A DNA stretch of 64,000 nt from Adiantum capillus-veneris (lineage: Eukaryota; Streptophyta; Polypodiopsida; Polypodiales; Pteridaceae), in assembly GCA_014529385.2 (NCBI GenBank), contig CM043967.1, positions 126,891,182-126,955,181 on the forward strand, in the 5' to 3' direction. The position numbers were made by a program, and so were the translations under genes. Numbering within the stretch: the first letter of the stretch is position 1; every line of letters starts with the position of its first letter. The notes under the pieces were generated by a model, which made no database searches, was not told the origin of the DNA, and was given only the letters and a program-made list of their open reading frames with translations. This document shows positions 1 through 11,422 of this stretch, piece by piece.

Positions 1-507
1 TCTTGCTAATCAAAGCATCATTGGTAATCACAAGAAGTATGAGAGAGGCATAGTGAAAGAGAATTAAGCATTGATTAGTGTTAATGAAGTCACATAAACA
101 AGGACAAGCTCAAGGACCTAAGAGCCACACACCTCATGAGCTCTCACTAAAGAGTGGTCTCCCAAATGAGCTTGCGAACCCTAATTTCTTTTACACACTA
201 CCTTATATACCTAGGGTAATAATATGCATTGCCTGAGTGTCCAAGGGCTTTAGGGATCCACCACTTACTGAATCTGCAACTTAGTTGACCTTTTCTTTAC
301 AACTTGGAACTCCCATTGATCTTGTAACGTTGAAAATATTACAATGGCTTGAATTGAATCGGGAATTTATAATACATTGCCATTTTAGGAAATTGTAAAA
401 AATGTGTGACCCAAATCTTCACTCCCTCTTCATGATGATCTTTGATGTGCATCCGTAAGGCTCGGGCCTTTAACATCTTCTATTAACTGATGTTGGATCG
501 GTTAACA
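1..507 (-). repeat. 3' LTR of Athila-like copy A (partial)
   Basis: Read on the minus strand the LTR starts TGTTAACC at 507, immediately after a purine tract. It is closely similar to 9577-10094 and 19640-20152. About 400 bp of the expected 910 bp lie outside the window. Confidence 0.75.
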
Positions 508-519
508 TCCCCCCCTTCT
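508..519 (-). other. Polypurine tract of copy A
   Basis: Minus-strand AGAAGGGGGGGA directly abuts the LTR start TGTTAACC. The same tract is at 10095-10106 in copy B. It is the expected primer site for plus-strand DNA synthesis. Confidence 0.7.
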
Positions 520-2292
520 AGTTTTAGTGCCCATTGTCAGGGGTTTAAAGGTTTGAAGATGAGCCGGCGGGATAGCACCGGTCTACTAGCTATGAGAAAA
601 GTGAGGAGAGAAAGAAGCACCACACCGTATAGTAGACCAATAGTTTGCTTGAAATAAGAGTTTGTATGAAAAGAGAAGGATACTCTAATCATGAACTAGA
701 CAAGACGCACGTTGATTAATCGGCACCGTTATCAGCATCATAATGTAATTACGTTGGATTATATGGAGTCTAAACTCCCTTACAATGGGTTAACCTGGTT
801 GATTACAGATAAATAGAGAAAGTAGCTGAGGGAAGTAGGTAGAAGAAGTTTAAGCCGAACAATCCAAAGAAATCTCTATCTCTCTTAGGAATACCGCCGT
901 CTCAGCCTCCCAAAACTTCCTTGTGCTGCTCTCTTTTCCTCCCAAATATCTTTGATCTTCTTCTCCCTTGATTTGCTCTCTCCACCCAATAATATCTCTC
1001 CATAACAGCCTAAAAAATGGCTAGTTTTTTTTGTGCTTTTATAGCCCTCTGCCCGTTTTCTGCTAAGTCCCCCCCTTATTGCATGTCGAACTCCACTTTT
1101 TATAGGGCACCGGACACTTGTCCACACATTTCCTATGATACTGCCCCTTAGTGGGGAGTCACTTCTCCTCTCTCTTTATTTCTGCTTTGTGCCTGGCAAG
1201 GAGGGGCCCTTGTGCTAACGATATCCCTAGTGGGGCTCTCCCTTTCCCTTCAACAATGGTGGCACAAGAACTGGCCAAGCCGCTGCTTCCACGTCATGAT
1301 TTTCTCACCATGTCGCTACTACCAAAATAGTCTGTGTTAAGCCCCTAGCGGTGCAATCAAGTGTCGTGCACATAGCCATCATCAAGTACAATGACTAGCT
1401 CCCGGACAGCAATGCCACGGGCACAACCCGCTATAGCTAGGGCTCTCAAGGCTGCATGCCCCTTGAGGCTACTTATAGTAGTGACCCTTGGTATATATAT
1501 ACGATGCCACCCTTATTGGGCTCCTTGCATGTAAAATTACCCCCCCCCCTCCCCCCCCCCCCCCCCCCCCCCCGGCCCCCCTCCCATCTTGCCACATAAC
1601 AATAGAAGCACATGCCAAGTTATAAGCCTTTACAAAATTCACTAAACATATAAAAAATGTTATTTTTTTTGCCTTGTTTATCTCGCCACAATTCTCTGCT
1701 CAGGACTCCTCTTGAAAATCTTTAAAGCCATGCTTATAGACCAGGTCCTCGACTATGGTCCATGTAGGCACCACCCGATTTCAATCTTGTCGGGACCGCA
1801 ATCCGCAATAATCGAAACTTTAAAAAATCAATTGCACCACTAATTCTGCTAACACCACTTGATGTATACTACATTCTCAAACCGTGTTGAATCCAAAAAA
1901 GACACCATACATAACAATTTTTGATGTATTCAAGCAAGCATATAACCAGCCCCCACCAAAACTTTCTCTACTAATATCTCTCTAACCTTGGCTCTCATTG
2001 CCAATCTAAAAAGACCAACATGATCCATAAATTAAGCACTATGCATCTATATAGTGAAATCCACTTGGGTGCACTACAACTTCAAACTCAATAGCTTACT
2101 CACCAGAGCTTTGTTTGATGAGCCATAAAGAAACTTCTGTACAGCACTTCAAGTACTCCATTTCTAATCAATAAAATCCCAGACATGATCGTTTCAAGAA
2201 TACTCTCTTTTAGAATTAACAAGTTTTGGCACTTTAGAACCGCATCCAACATATTTTTAACTTAAAATTGGTTTGCTATCAAGCCTTGACCT
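520..2292. other. Gene-less 3' untranslated region of copy A
   Basis: No credible coding sequence is seen. The stretch aligns with 15690-17400 in copy B with many substitutions and indels; copy B lacks about 100 bp corresponding to roughly 935-1035. Athila elements often carry an env-like frame between pol and the 3' LTR, but none survives here. Confidence 0.55.
1540..1585. repeat. Poly-C tract
   Basis: A nearly pure C run interrupted by one T at 1550 and GG at 1574-1575, including 23 consecutive Cs at 1551-1573. The matching site in copy B (about 16600-16616) is much shorter, so the run expanded in copy A. Confidence 0.9.
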
Positions 2293-2937
2293 TCAATCAC
2301 TAAATGCATAGCCTTCAAAGAAGCTTATTTTGCCTCCTACTGCTTCCTTTCTCTCCATGGGAGCGGAGCTGCACAACATCCACCCTCTCTGAACCTGCAC
2401 AGCCTCCGGTCTGTGCCAATTGCACTTAATCATCTTCATCAAAAACATCATCAGATACATCGTTTGGTGCATACATAACATTATCTTTTGGAGGTGATTT
2501 AAGTTGAGATCTTCAAGAACAATCTCGTCTTCTCTCTTTTTGAATAGCTTGATCCGTTTTCCTGCAATAGGCACCTTGAGCACAGTGCCATCAAGTTTGC
2601 ATAGTTGATATGTTGCATTATCAAAAACATGAAGAACCATATTTAGTCTAAACCATTGTTTAACCATTTTCCACCTAGCAGTATATTGATTCTCCAAGCT
2701 AGTGTCATAGACAAGTACCCCATTGCCGTCTTTGATAGCATGAGGTTGAAGTGTGTGCTTTCCATCAAATGCTGCTCTATTCTTCAACCTTGCCTCTTTA
2801 AGCTTCTCTTTAGCCCATTCAATATCTTCTCGACACCTCTCAAGTTGGCGAATACGTAGAGCAAGAGAACCTTCTGTAGACATATCCTCTTCCCATGGCA
2901 TTATGGTCCAAGTCATAACCACTTCCTCAGTAGGCAT
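2293..2937 (-). pseudogene. Ty3/gypsy integrase C-terminal remnant (copy A)
   Basis: A 214-codon open frame. Its middle part resembles the end of a plant Ty3/gypsy integrase: a charged helix rich in AKEKLKEARLKN at about residues 41-55, then a W/GDLVLVYDTSLE-like strand (seen as NGVLVYDTSLENQ, residues about 72-84), then DNATYQLCKLDGTVLKVPIAGKRIKLF (residues about 105-131), the small barrel typical of the integrase tail. The integrase catalytic core, RNase H and reverse transcriptase are absent upstream, so this is a fragment and not a gene. The last 70 residues look like read-through of untranslated DNA. A sister copy lies at 17401-17964. Confidence 0.65.
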
Positions 2938-2940
2938 AAA

Positions 2941-3133
2941 AATTGTCCCTTACCAAATCTTGGTGTTGATTAGTAGAATTTCTCCTGCTCTTTTTGACAA
3001 TACTGCTTGTGGCAAAGAGATTTTGGAAGTTGATTTCCACCTTTAGACTCACAAGAGTTAATCAACTCTAGCTCTAAAGTGTAAGAGTTGATTGCAGCGA
3101 TGGAATGAAAAAAATACGGGTCTTGAATAGCCT
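2941..3133. repeat. Direct repeat, left copy (partner 5352-5543)
   Basis: About 190 bp repeated in the same orientation at 5352-5543 with roughly 10 percent mismatch. Shared landmarks are a TTGGTGTTGATTAGTAG start and a GATTGCAGCGATGGAATGA near the end. It lacks TG/CA ends, so it is not obviously an LTR pair. Confidence 0.75.
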
Positions 3134-4982
3134 AATTTACAATCCACTGTGATTTGTGTCCCTATTCGTCCAATTCTTGGCCCAATCTGCAATGCACTAG
3201 CTTGTCTTGTCAATTTTTGGCTTGCACGATCACCTCTAATTAATCACCACAATTGCTAGATCAATGGTTTTCTTGGCCAAAAATGATTATGTCCCAGTTC
3301 CTAAGGGTTTTCCCCGATTTTAGGTCAGTTTCTAGACTTTGATGAGATTTATGTTTACATGCTATATTCGGTTCGTTTTTTGCTTGATTTTGTCAAATTT
3401 TGAATTTGTCTCCCGGCCACGGCTCAATTTGACCATTTTTGCATTTCTCGATTTTTTGGCTATTCTTTGACTCTTTTGCTCTTGTTTCAACCAATTTCTG
3501 AAGTTTCAACGGCTCACAACTCACTTCGTCTCGTTTTCTTTCTCTTTTTCCACCTCTTTTGGCTTTTCTATTTGCTCGGTTCGGTCTTTTTTCTATTTTT
3601 GGACTCCTCGTCTTTTAATTTCTATTATTTTTTGTGAAATTTTATAAATTTTCTATTTTTTTGGGTATTTTTATGAATAAATTGCAATTTTTTGCAATTT
3701 TTTTGAATTTCAGAAAAGTTTTTTGCTTTTTTTAAATAATATTTTTTATAATTTGTTTTGAGGATTTTATGAGTTTTTTAATTTCTTGTGATTTATCTAA
3801 CCATTTTCTTTTTTTAAAACTTTTTTATAAAAACTTTGAATTTTTTTGTGATTCTTTTAAAAAAATTTAACCTTTTATTTTTTGTGATTTTTTAGCACCA
3901 TTATTTTTGTTTTTATTGGATTTTTGGTTTTTTATTTTTTTTCGTTATTTTTTTAAATTCTCCTCCCTTTTTTAATGTTTTTCTTTTTTTATTTTTTGTT
4001 AATTTTCTATAATTATTTTAAAAAATATAAAAATAAAATTTAATTAATTAAACTATATCAATCATAAAAAACATTTAACTAACCTGGCTTACCTCCTGTC
4101 GGCTAATGTCAAAAAAGGCATTGACCGGCAATGGCCACGTGGACAGTTGGATTGATAGTGAAGGAGAGTCGAAGGAGAGAAGTCCACCCTCGACATGTTA
4201 CACACACACACACACACACACAGACCCAGGAGGACACAAATGCGCTCAAAATGATGCCATGAATATGCACACAGAACAGCTCGTCAAGATCGCAAGATAT
4301 CAAATTTTTTCGGAATTAAGAAAAAATTAGCAAAAAATTACCAAAAGTTTACAAAACATATCCAAAAAATACCAAAATATTTTTTGAAACTTCTCCACAC
4401 ATAGGGGATTATTGCAGCCAAATCAAATCACAATAATCACATCGATTTTATTGCCAAATAATTTCATCAATAAAATCCAAACTAAGCAATTAAAATCGAT
4501 AAAATTAGGTAAAAAATTGATGCATTTGGAGTGTGTAAATCCTTGTATTGAGCTCAGAAACGCAACAATTAGCCATTACACACATCAAATATGCAATCAA
4601 ACATTGAATTAATCATGCATATTAAGCACTTTTTAGGCACACACACAAATACTTGGCAATTTTTACCAATTTTTAGGTGCGCACATAGAAGGGTGAATCT
4701 TGTCAAAATTGCAATTTGAATTCAAAACTCTCTAATTGGGCATGACCGCAACACAAATCAATCATCACAATTGAAAACTCATCACATTGATTTTTAGGTG
4801 CACGAACAAGGGCAAAATAGTGCATACACACACTCAATTAGAATACACACACTTGCAATTGGAACAATTAGGCACACAATTAGCAATGTACATTCACCAA
4901 TTAGCAATTGAACTTATCAATTCCATAAGTCTCCAAATCTGAAAATTTTTGGCATTACAACGGCATGAAAATGAACATTTGA
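3134..4982. other. AT-rich gene-less stretch
   Basis: Dominated by T and A homopolymers (especially 3600-4060) with no ORF I would defend. It contains a (CA)n run at 4200-4222. Sequence from 4831 on is shared with copy B at 18005; 2830-4830 is absent from copy B. Confidence 0.6.
4200..4222. repeat. (CA)11 microsatellite
   Basis: Uninterrupted AC/CA dinucleotide run inside the AT-rich part of copy A. Confidence 0.9.
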
Positions 4983-4983
4983 A

Positions 4984-5145
4984 AATTTCAAAGCATAACA
5001 TAGCATCAACATGGTGTTGTTAATCATCATGGAAATTTTCAAAGCATAACATAGCATCGACATGGTGTTGCATCATCATTATGGCATTTTTCAAAGCATA
5101 ACATAGCATCGACATGGTGTTGTATCATCATCATGGCATCTCTAC
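4984..5145. repeat. Three-copy tandem repeat, about 52 bp
   Basis: Each unit carries TTTCAAAGCATAACATAGCA followed by ACATGGTGTTG and a CATCAT run, with unit starts near 4986, 5037 and 5089. Copy B has the same three units at 18150, 18202 and 18251, so the array predates the split of A and B. Confidence 0.8.
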
Positions 5146-5351
5146 ACATGTTTAGATTCTAGGAGGTTGAGAATACCACCTTGTTTACCTTTCCAATGCA
5201 TTAGGAAAAGAATGGGGTCTAGGAGGGCCTCTTTATTTGGCAGTTTAAGGGAGTCGAACCTCTAGTATTAAGAAAGGAATCAAAGTACAATTTTTGAAGT
5301 CAAACAAGAAAAACAACTATTTTTTTGAATTCAAATCTTCCCCCAAAATTG

Positions 5352-5543
5352 TCTCTTACCAGAAATTGGTGTTGATTAGTAGAATTTCTCCTGCTCTTTT
5401 TGACAATACATCTTGTGGCAAAGAGATTTTGGAAGTTGATTGCCACCTTTAGACTCACAAGAGTTAATTAAATCTAGCTCGAAAGGGTAAGAATTGATTG
5501 CAGCGATGGAATGATAAAAATACGGGTCTTGAATAGCCTAACA
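5352..5543. repeat. Direct repeat, right copy (partner 2941-3133)
   Basis: Second copy of the 190-bp segment. It starts exactly where the match between copies A and B ends, so it marks a rearrangement breakpoint. Confidence 0.75.
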
Positions 5544-6235
5544 ATTTTGCAGAAACTACCTGCATGAGGCACTGGAATCGATGTGGTCTACAACTTTGCA
5601 GAAGAAAGTTTTTTCAAATTTTGCACTGATTTTGAGTTATCGTTTACGGACTGCATACATGCTTGAAAAGCAACTTTGCTTTTTGTTTTTTGATTTTTCT
5701 CCTTATTGAAAACGATTTTGCAGAAACTACCGGCAGAAGGCTCCGGAATCGATGTGGTCTAAAACTTTCCATAAGAAAGTTATTCCAAGTTCTGCAATGA
5801 TTTTGAGTTATCGTTGGCAAACTGCGTGCATGTCTGAAAAGCAACTTTCGTTTTTTGTTCTCGATTTTTCTCCTAATTGAGAACGATTTTGTAGAAACAC
5901 CCCGCAGAGGCACTGAAATCGATGTGGTCTATATCTTTGTAGAAGAAAGTTTTTTCAAATTCTGCACTAATTTTGAGTTAACGTTTGCGGACTGCGTACA
6001 TGCCTGAAAAGCAACTTTCATTTTTTGTTTTTGAATTTTTTTGCTAATTGAAAATGATTTTGCAGAAACTATTCGCTTCAGCCATCGAAATTGATGTGGT
6101 GTACAACTTTGCAGTCGAAACTTTCTCTAAATTCTGCACCGATTTTGGGTTATCGTTCTCGTACTGCAAATATGTTTGAAAAGTAACTTTTCTTTTTTCT
6201 TTTGATTTTCCTCATAATTGAAAACTTCTCAATTA
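5541..6235. repeat. Four-copy tandem repeat, about 170 bp
   Basis: Units begin near 5541, 5709, 5882 and 6053 with an AACGATTTTGCAGAAAC-like start. Each then contains ATCGATGTGGTCTA, TTGAGTTATCG and GAAAAGCAACTTT in that order. Divergence between units is about 10-20 percent, with the last unit most diverged. It has satellite-like structure with no coding content. Confidence 0.85.
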
Positions 6236-6439
6236 TATTTTTCCTTCATCAATCATATATTTTTACTGATGTAGCTTTGCTGCAGAAGCCAGTTACATAT
6301 CGTTCCGATTCAGTCAAACCGTTGATGATCGTCCAAATTCTATCGAGCTACTGTTGGTACATGATAATTTTTTATATGATATACTCGTTCCTTGATTCGC
6401 GTATAATTACTCTTCTAGAGATATAGTTTACATCGTTTT

Positions 6440-6975
6440 ATTGATAATCTCTCGTTGATACCATAGTGATTTTGATGGTACCATGATAATGTTTTGTTAG
6501 TACTTTCGTCATGGTGATTTTCGTTGATACCATGATGATATTTTCGTTGATACCATGGTTATTCTCAGTGATGCCATGATGATATTTCCTTGATTCCATG
6601 GTTATTCGCGGTGATACCATGATGTTGTTTCATTGATACCATGGTTATTCTCGATGATACCATGATGTTGTTTCGTTGATACCATGGTTATTCTCGGTGA
6701 TATCATGATGTTGTTTCGTTGATACAATGATTATTCTCGATGATATCATGATGTTGTTTCGTTGATACCATGGTTACTCTCGGTCATACCATGATGTTGT
6801 TTCGTTGATACCATGATGTTGTTTCGTTGGTACAATGATTATTCTCGGTGATATCATGATGTTGTTTTGTTGATACCATATTTATTCTCTGTGATACCAT
6901 GACGTTGTTTCGTTGATACAATGATTATTCTATTATGCTTTTCGTTGATACCATGATGATTTATTCATTTTTATT
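6440..6975. repeat. GATACCATG minisatellite
   Basis: At least ten copies of a short unit built on GTTGATACCATGATGTTGTTTC alternating with GATACCATGGTTATTCTCGG, giving a higher-order period of about 46 bp. Open frames across it are repeat artefacts. Confidence 0.85.
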
Positions 6976-7437
6976 GATATAATGATGGTATTTTGTTAAT
7001 ACTTTGATGATACTCATTGATATCACTACATTGATAAATGTCGTTTTATGTAGTATATACACATGTCATTTGCATCACGTAATCACGCATCTTGTACTTT
7101 TACGTTCATACTTATATGTTGTCGTGCGTATATATGTCATCAAAAGAGTTGCATCGCGAACCATCTCTTATATCATTGTGAATGTAATTATTTCACTAAC
7201 GATGCTAATAATTTTCATGACTTTTTTTTTGAGTCTATGATCTATGTAGGATTGATCAAAGAATTGATTTCATGAAGACAAACTTGGTGACAATAAGATT
7301 TATGAAGACATGTTTGGTGATGCCATATTGATGACAAGCTACACAACAGATTCACAGAGACACTTCTCATTACGAGCTAATCGATAGCCTTTACACCTCT
7401 TTATTGAACCTTTGTATTCATTATTGTATTTGATAGG
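6976..7437. other. Gene-less spacer
   Basis: Non-repetitive AT-rich DNA with only short chance frames. Nothing recognisable. Confidence 0.5.
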
Positions 7438-7545
7438 ATAGGAGTAATGTAACTCCTCATAAAACATTCATTGTAAAAGGAGTGATGTAGCTCCTCATAA
7501 AATATTCATTGTAAAAGGAGTGATTTAGCTCCTCATGAACATTTG
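7438..7545. repeat. Three-copy tandem repeat, about 37 bp
   Basis: Units share AAGGAGTGATGTAGCTCCTC followed by ATAAAATATTCATTGTA. Each contains the short inverted pair GGAG/CTCC. It lies just upstream of a candidate LTR edge. Confidence 0.75.
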
Positions 7546-7650
7546 TACATTCAATGATTTTTATAATATAACGGTGGGTGTATATAGAGCTGTGGATTTT
7601 TCCCTTGATCTCCCAAGGGTTTTTTCATCCACAGTTAGGGACCCTTATTT

Positions 7651-7675
7651 GAGCGGGGGTGTTGAGCTTATATGT
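7651..7675 (+). other. Candidate polypurine tract and LTR 5' edge
   Basis: GAGCGGGGG at 7651-7659 is followed by TGTTGAGCTTATATG. The upstream text with a CCCAAGGGTTTTTTCATCC-like stretch resembles the tail of plant copia elements before the 3' LTR. TATATATA-like boxes lie at about 7700-7735. No second LTR copy is in the window, so this is tentative. Confidence 0.3.
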
Positions 7676-7779
7676 AAAGCTACTCAATAAATGGCTTCTC
7701 TATATATGGCACCCAGGTCCCCTCTATATATACATCATCTCATGTGTGTATTCTACACACTTTGGGATTCTATTTATGT

Positions 7780-7780
<1 letters not shown>

Positions 7781-7857
<77 letters not shown>
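7781..7857. repeat. (CT)n microsatellite
   Basis: About 38 uninterrupted CT units. Serine-leucine frames across it are artefacts. Confidence 0.97.
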
Positions 7858-7860
<3 letters not shown>

Positions 7861-8512
7861 ACTCCATACCTGCTTTAGCGTTCTGCATTGCACATGCATG
7901 CAGCCTTCTCCGGGCAAAGACCACCTTCCATCTCGGATCAACTTTGGCTGCACTAACGTCTCTCAAACACCAAAGTAGAATTTGTCACTCTAATTGGGAG
8001 AATGAAATGGACTAAAGAGCAGACATGCTTGCACTAGCTACATCTCTCAAGCACCAAATGCATTAGTCATCCATCTTGAAATGATATTATTGTAGGTTAA
8101 AAACTCGGGGGGTGCAGTATGTAATCATGTTAATGTACAACGTGAGTTCGCAAGGAGGGGTTTGAAAATACAAAAAAATTAGTTAATTTAAAAGACATAC
8201 ACTAAAATAAGGGGGTTTTATATTCAATTTTGGAAAATTTTCTAAAATAAGGGTCCATTTTATACATTTAGACATGTTAAAAGATGGGTTTTTTAATACC
8301 CCACGAACACACGTTATATAGGGGGGTACTGAAAAGTGACCCCCCCGAGGTTAAAAAGGGATCTCAACACGGGGCCAAGCTAAAAGGGTCCAAATGAAAG
8401 ATGATCTATCAACGATAAATGCTACCTAATGGAGCTTAAAGACCTTAGGGATATCTTCATTAAAGATATCCAAAGGTTACTTTTAAAAAGTCCTTTGACC
8501 TTAGGCTAGCTA
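7858..8512. other. Gene-less spacer
   Basis: No supported coding sequence. A GGGATATC...GATATCC inverted pair sits near 8449-8472. Confidence 0.5.
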
Positions 8513-8745
8513 GGGCTATGCTTGAGGTGGAAACCCGGCCCAAGCTTGAGGTGCTTGTCGTGCTTGATGACTAAGGTGCTTGAGGTGCTTGTTGAATAAG
8601 GTGCTTTTCATGCTTGATGACTAAGGTGCTTGAGGTGCTTGTTGAATAAGGTGCTTTTCATGCTTGCTGACTTAGGTGCATGAGGTGCTTAATGACTAAG
8701 GTGCTAAGGTTCTCCATGACTAAGGTCCTTGAGGGGCTTGAGGTG
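8513..8745. repeat. AAGGTGCTTGA minisatellite
   Basis: Irregular tandem copies of GACTAAGGTGCTTGAGGTGC and GTTGAATAAGGTGCTTTTCA, with a composite unit of about 60 bp seen twice in full and then decaying. Confidence 0.8.
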
Positions 8746-9184
8746 TTCCACAAAGTGAAAGCACATCCCTACACAAGGGGGGGTGAGCCCTCATTGTAGG
8801 AGCTAGAGAGAGAACACACACACCCTCACACAAGTAAAGCCATACATAATAAAGAAATAAGGACACATGTCAAGTTCCTCCCGATGTTGCCCTCATAATG
8901 TTCCTAAAGCCTATCGGTTGGCCTTTCAAGGGGTCCAATGATAAATGCATTTATCAAGCCGTCTCTCTCAAAGAGTAAAGGGGGACACTTTTCCCAAAGC
9001 TAGTATGCTTGCTTGATATGCACTCTGCATGGGATTGCCCAAGGCTTGAAGGGGTCCAATGAGCTTCCATCATGAGCTAGAAGAGGAAATTGACCAAGGA
9101 AGCTAGGCTTGCTTGCAGGGTATACTCCCCCCCCCACATACACACACACACAATCATTGTGTGAAGTGCAAAGAGCAAGAGCTT
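8746..9184. other. Left flank of Athila-like copy B
   Basis: Gene-less. It ends in AGCTT (9180-9184), the left target-site duplicate of copy B. Confidence 0.5.
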
Positions 9185-10094
9185 TGTTGGGAGTACCATC
9201 GTAGCATAGCTCCAATCACCAACAAAACTATCATTCCAGAGAGATGAGCTACCCAGATAGGGCATGGAAAAATGCACACAATTAATGAGCTACACATGGT
9301 AGCATGAATGGTGACTCTATGAGGTAAGCTTCTCGGCCTATGGTGGAGCTAAGCCACAATGATTGGAAATCTCCACATCCACTTCCCTTCAACCCATTCA
9401 CACACATTAACGATTGCAAGATGCACACATCACTATCCCTATCATGCAACATACTAATCACAAGCACACACACATAGATCTAATGAGCACCACACTCCAA
9501 TCAAACCCACTTTCACACACAAGAAAAAGAGGGCAATCACATAAGATTAGAGAGGGATTAACCACTAATTAGTTAAAATCTAGCTAATCAAAGCATCATC
9601 GGCAATCACAAGAAGTATAAGAGAGGCATAGTGAAAGAGAATTATGCGTTGATTAGTGTTAATGAAGTCACATGAGCAAGGAGAAGCTCAAGGGCTGAAG
9701 AGCCACACACCTCATGAGTTCTCACTAAAGATTCGTCTCCCAAATGAGCTTGCGAACCCTAATTTCTTTTACACACTACCTTATATACCTAGGGTAATAA
9801 TATGCATTGCCTGGGTGTCCAAGAGCTTTAGGGATCCACCACTTACTGAATCTGCAACTTAGGCACACTAATTGAACTTTTCTTTACAACTTGGAACTCC
9901 CATTGATCCTGTAACATTGAAAATATTACAATGGCTTGAATTGAATCGGGAATTTATAATACATTTCCATTTTAGGAAATTGTAAAAAATGTGTGACCCA
10001 AATCTTTACTCCCTCTTCATGTTGATCTTCGATGTGCATCCGTAAGGCTCGGGCCTTTAACATCTTCTATTAACTGATGTTGGATCGGTTAACA
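9185..10094 (-). repeat. 3' LTR of copy B
   Basis: 910 bp. Plus-strand ends are TGTTGGGAG and GGTTAACA, so the minus-strand LTR has TGTT and AACA termini. It aligns along its length with 19230-20152. Confidence 0.8.
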
Positions 10095-10106
10095 TCCCCC
10101 CCTTCT
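10095..10106 (-). other. Polypurine tract of copy B
   Basis: Minus-strand AGAAGGGGGGGA adjoining the LTR start TGTTAACC. Identical to the tract at 508-519. Confidence 0.75.
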
Positions 10107-10134
10107 AGTTTTAGTGCCCATTATCAAGGGTTTA

Positions 10135-10326
10135 TGTTGGGGTATAAAGCCCAATGTGGTCGCCCAGGTAAGTGGGCGGGCCGCCAGGTATGTACACATA
10201 TTCTTTTGTAAAAACCTAATAAGAACTCACTATGCTCTACACATTACAGTAGAGCGAGTTCACCATATCGTCGTGCTCTTCTTCTCGCACTCTCTCTCGC
10301 GTCGCACTTCCACTCGTACTCCTTCA
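10135..10326 (+). repeat. 5' LTR of copia-1
   Basis: 192 bp, from TGTTGGGG to CTCCTTCA. It contains a GCTCTAC/GTAGAGC hairpin (10234-10255) that is damaged by one G-to-A change in the 3' LTR. Confidence 0.96.
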
Positions 10327-10328
10327 AC

Positions 10329-10340
10329 TGGTATCAGAGC
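10329..10340 (+). other. Primer-binding site of copia-1
   Basis: TGGTATCAGAGC, two bases after the 5' LTR. This is the standard complement of the 3' end of plant initiator-Met tRNA used by many copia elements. Confidence 0.93.
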
Positions 10341-11422
10341 TCAGATCGAGGCTCGGGGCCGCACTGCAGGAGGCTAGAGTCACCAGCTCAGATTGGAGTG
10401 AAATTCGACAGGCAAAGACACGGCCCCAAATCTTGTGGGAGAACCCGTAGGACTTGGTGTGCTCAGAATTTCATTCTGAGGTCATCTCGGTCACCGTTCG
10501 GCTTCGACAAAGTTCTGCGCAGGCCATTTTCGACTACGTGGTCTCAGCGGGTGCAGATCCGACTCTGCAAATTTGGGGTTTTCAGCCTACGACTGCAGGT
10601 GTTGAGGATATCGACACTCCCAGAGTGTTGATTTGTGGCTGTCTACACATCGAAGGACGGCTCAGAGTTCTTGGAGGCGTGTCACATACGACACGGGCGC
10701 ATCTACACACAGTCTGTAGGCGACATCCACTAGTTCATCGGGTAGCTTGTGTTTGCTGCTTGATATTCCAGATTTCATCCTGACATTGCAGGTACTTCCA
10801 CATGGGATGTATTGTCAGAGATGATGTATGTCTGTTGAGGGTTTGCTGGCTGTGAGTCACGCAGCAAACAACCGCCGCAGCAGTTACAGCATACAGTGGG
10901 AAATTTGTGGATGTATGACTTTGTGGGAAGTCTATGTACTGTCAGATTTACTGCAGCCTTTGTTGAGGGTCGAGTGAGGTTTTATTGAGCTAGGGGATTC
11001 TCGAATGTTGAGATCCTTTCGGTGATACAGGTCTTGGAGCGATCCCTCAAGCACCCTTAGATAGGCAGCTAGGATGTATTGACTGTGAGTTAGACAGTTG
11101 GGATTGCATCTTTGCTTTACTGCCATTGAGGCATTGTCGCAGTCTATGCTTACAGGATAGTGACACGACAGTCAGAGACAATACAGGTGCAGGACAGGTT
11201 TACCCACAGCTTACAGTGTTAGAGAGAGAGGTTTTTTGAGCTGTTTTTTGGTCTGTTTTTAGTACACCAGAGCCATTTTACAAAGGAGACTCTGCCAAAA
11301 TTTTTGCAAAATCTGAAGCTTTCTTGGTTCATTTGACAGGTTGATATTGGTTTAGAGGTCAGTTTACAGGGGAAACTCTGCCTAATTTTTCCCAGGAAAG
11401 TAAACTACTGTGAAGCGTAGCT
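10341..11422 (+). other. Leader of copia-1
   Basis: About 1.08 kb between PBS and gag ATG with several upstream short frames and no recognisable protein. This is long for a copia leader of this LTR size. Confidence 0.6.

Larger units (their letters stand above)
1..5351 (-). mobile_element. Athila-like Ty3/gypsy element, copy A (truncated)
   Basis: On the minus strand this reads pol remnant, long 3' untranslated region, polypurine tract and 3' LTR. The LTR runs off the left edge of the window. The order and sequence match the complete-ended copy at 9185-20152 over most of the length: 1-2830 matches 9590-10134 plus 15690-17960, and 4831-5345 matches 18005-18510. Its own 5' LTR and PBS are missing, because similarity to copy B stops at about 5345-5351, where a duplicate of 2941-3133 begins. 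Athila-like placement rests on the PBS of copy B, not on a full polyprotein. Confidence 0.7.

Noticed and set aside
885-1127. 80-codon minus-strand frame whose start is shared with 15992-16186
   Set aside because: The two are homologous only because the DNA is duplicated; an indel of about 100 bp changes the second half completely, so no constraint on a protein is visible.
6440-6975. Regular short repeats that superficially resemble a CRISPR array
   Set aside because: No unique spacers of constant length, no cas genes, and a eukaryotic context; it is a minisatellite.
7659-8015. Two overlapping ORFs with Ser-Leu tracts
   Set aside because: Same (CT)n artefact at 7781-7857.
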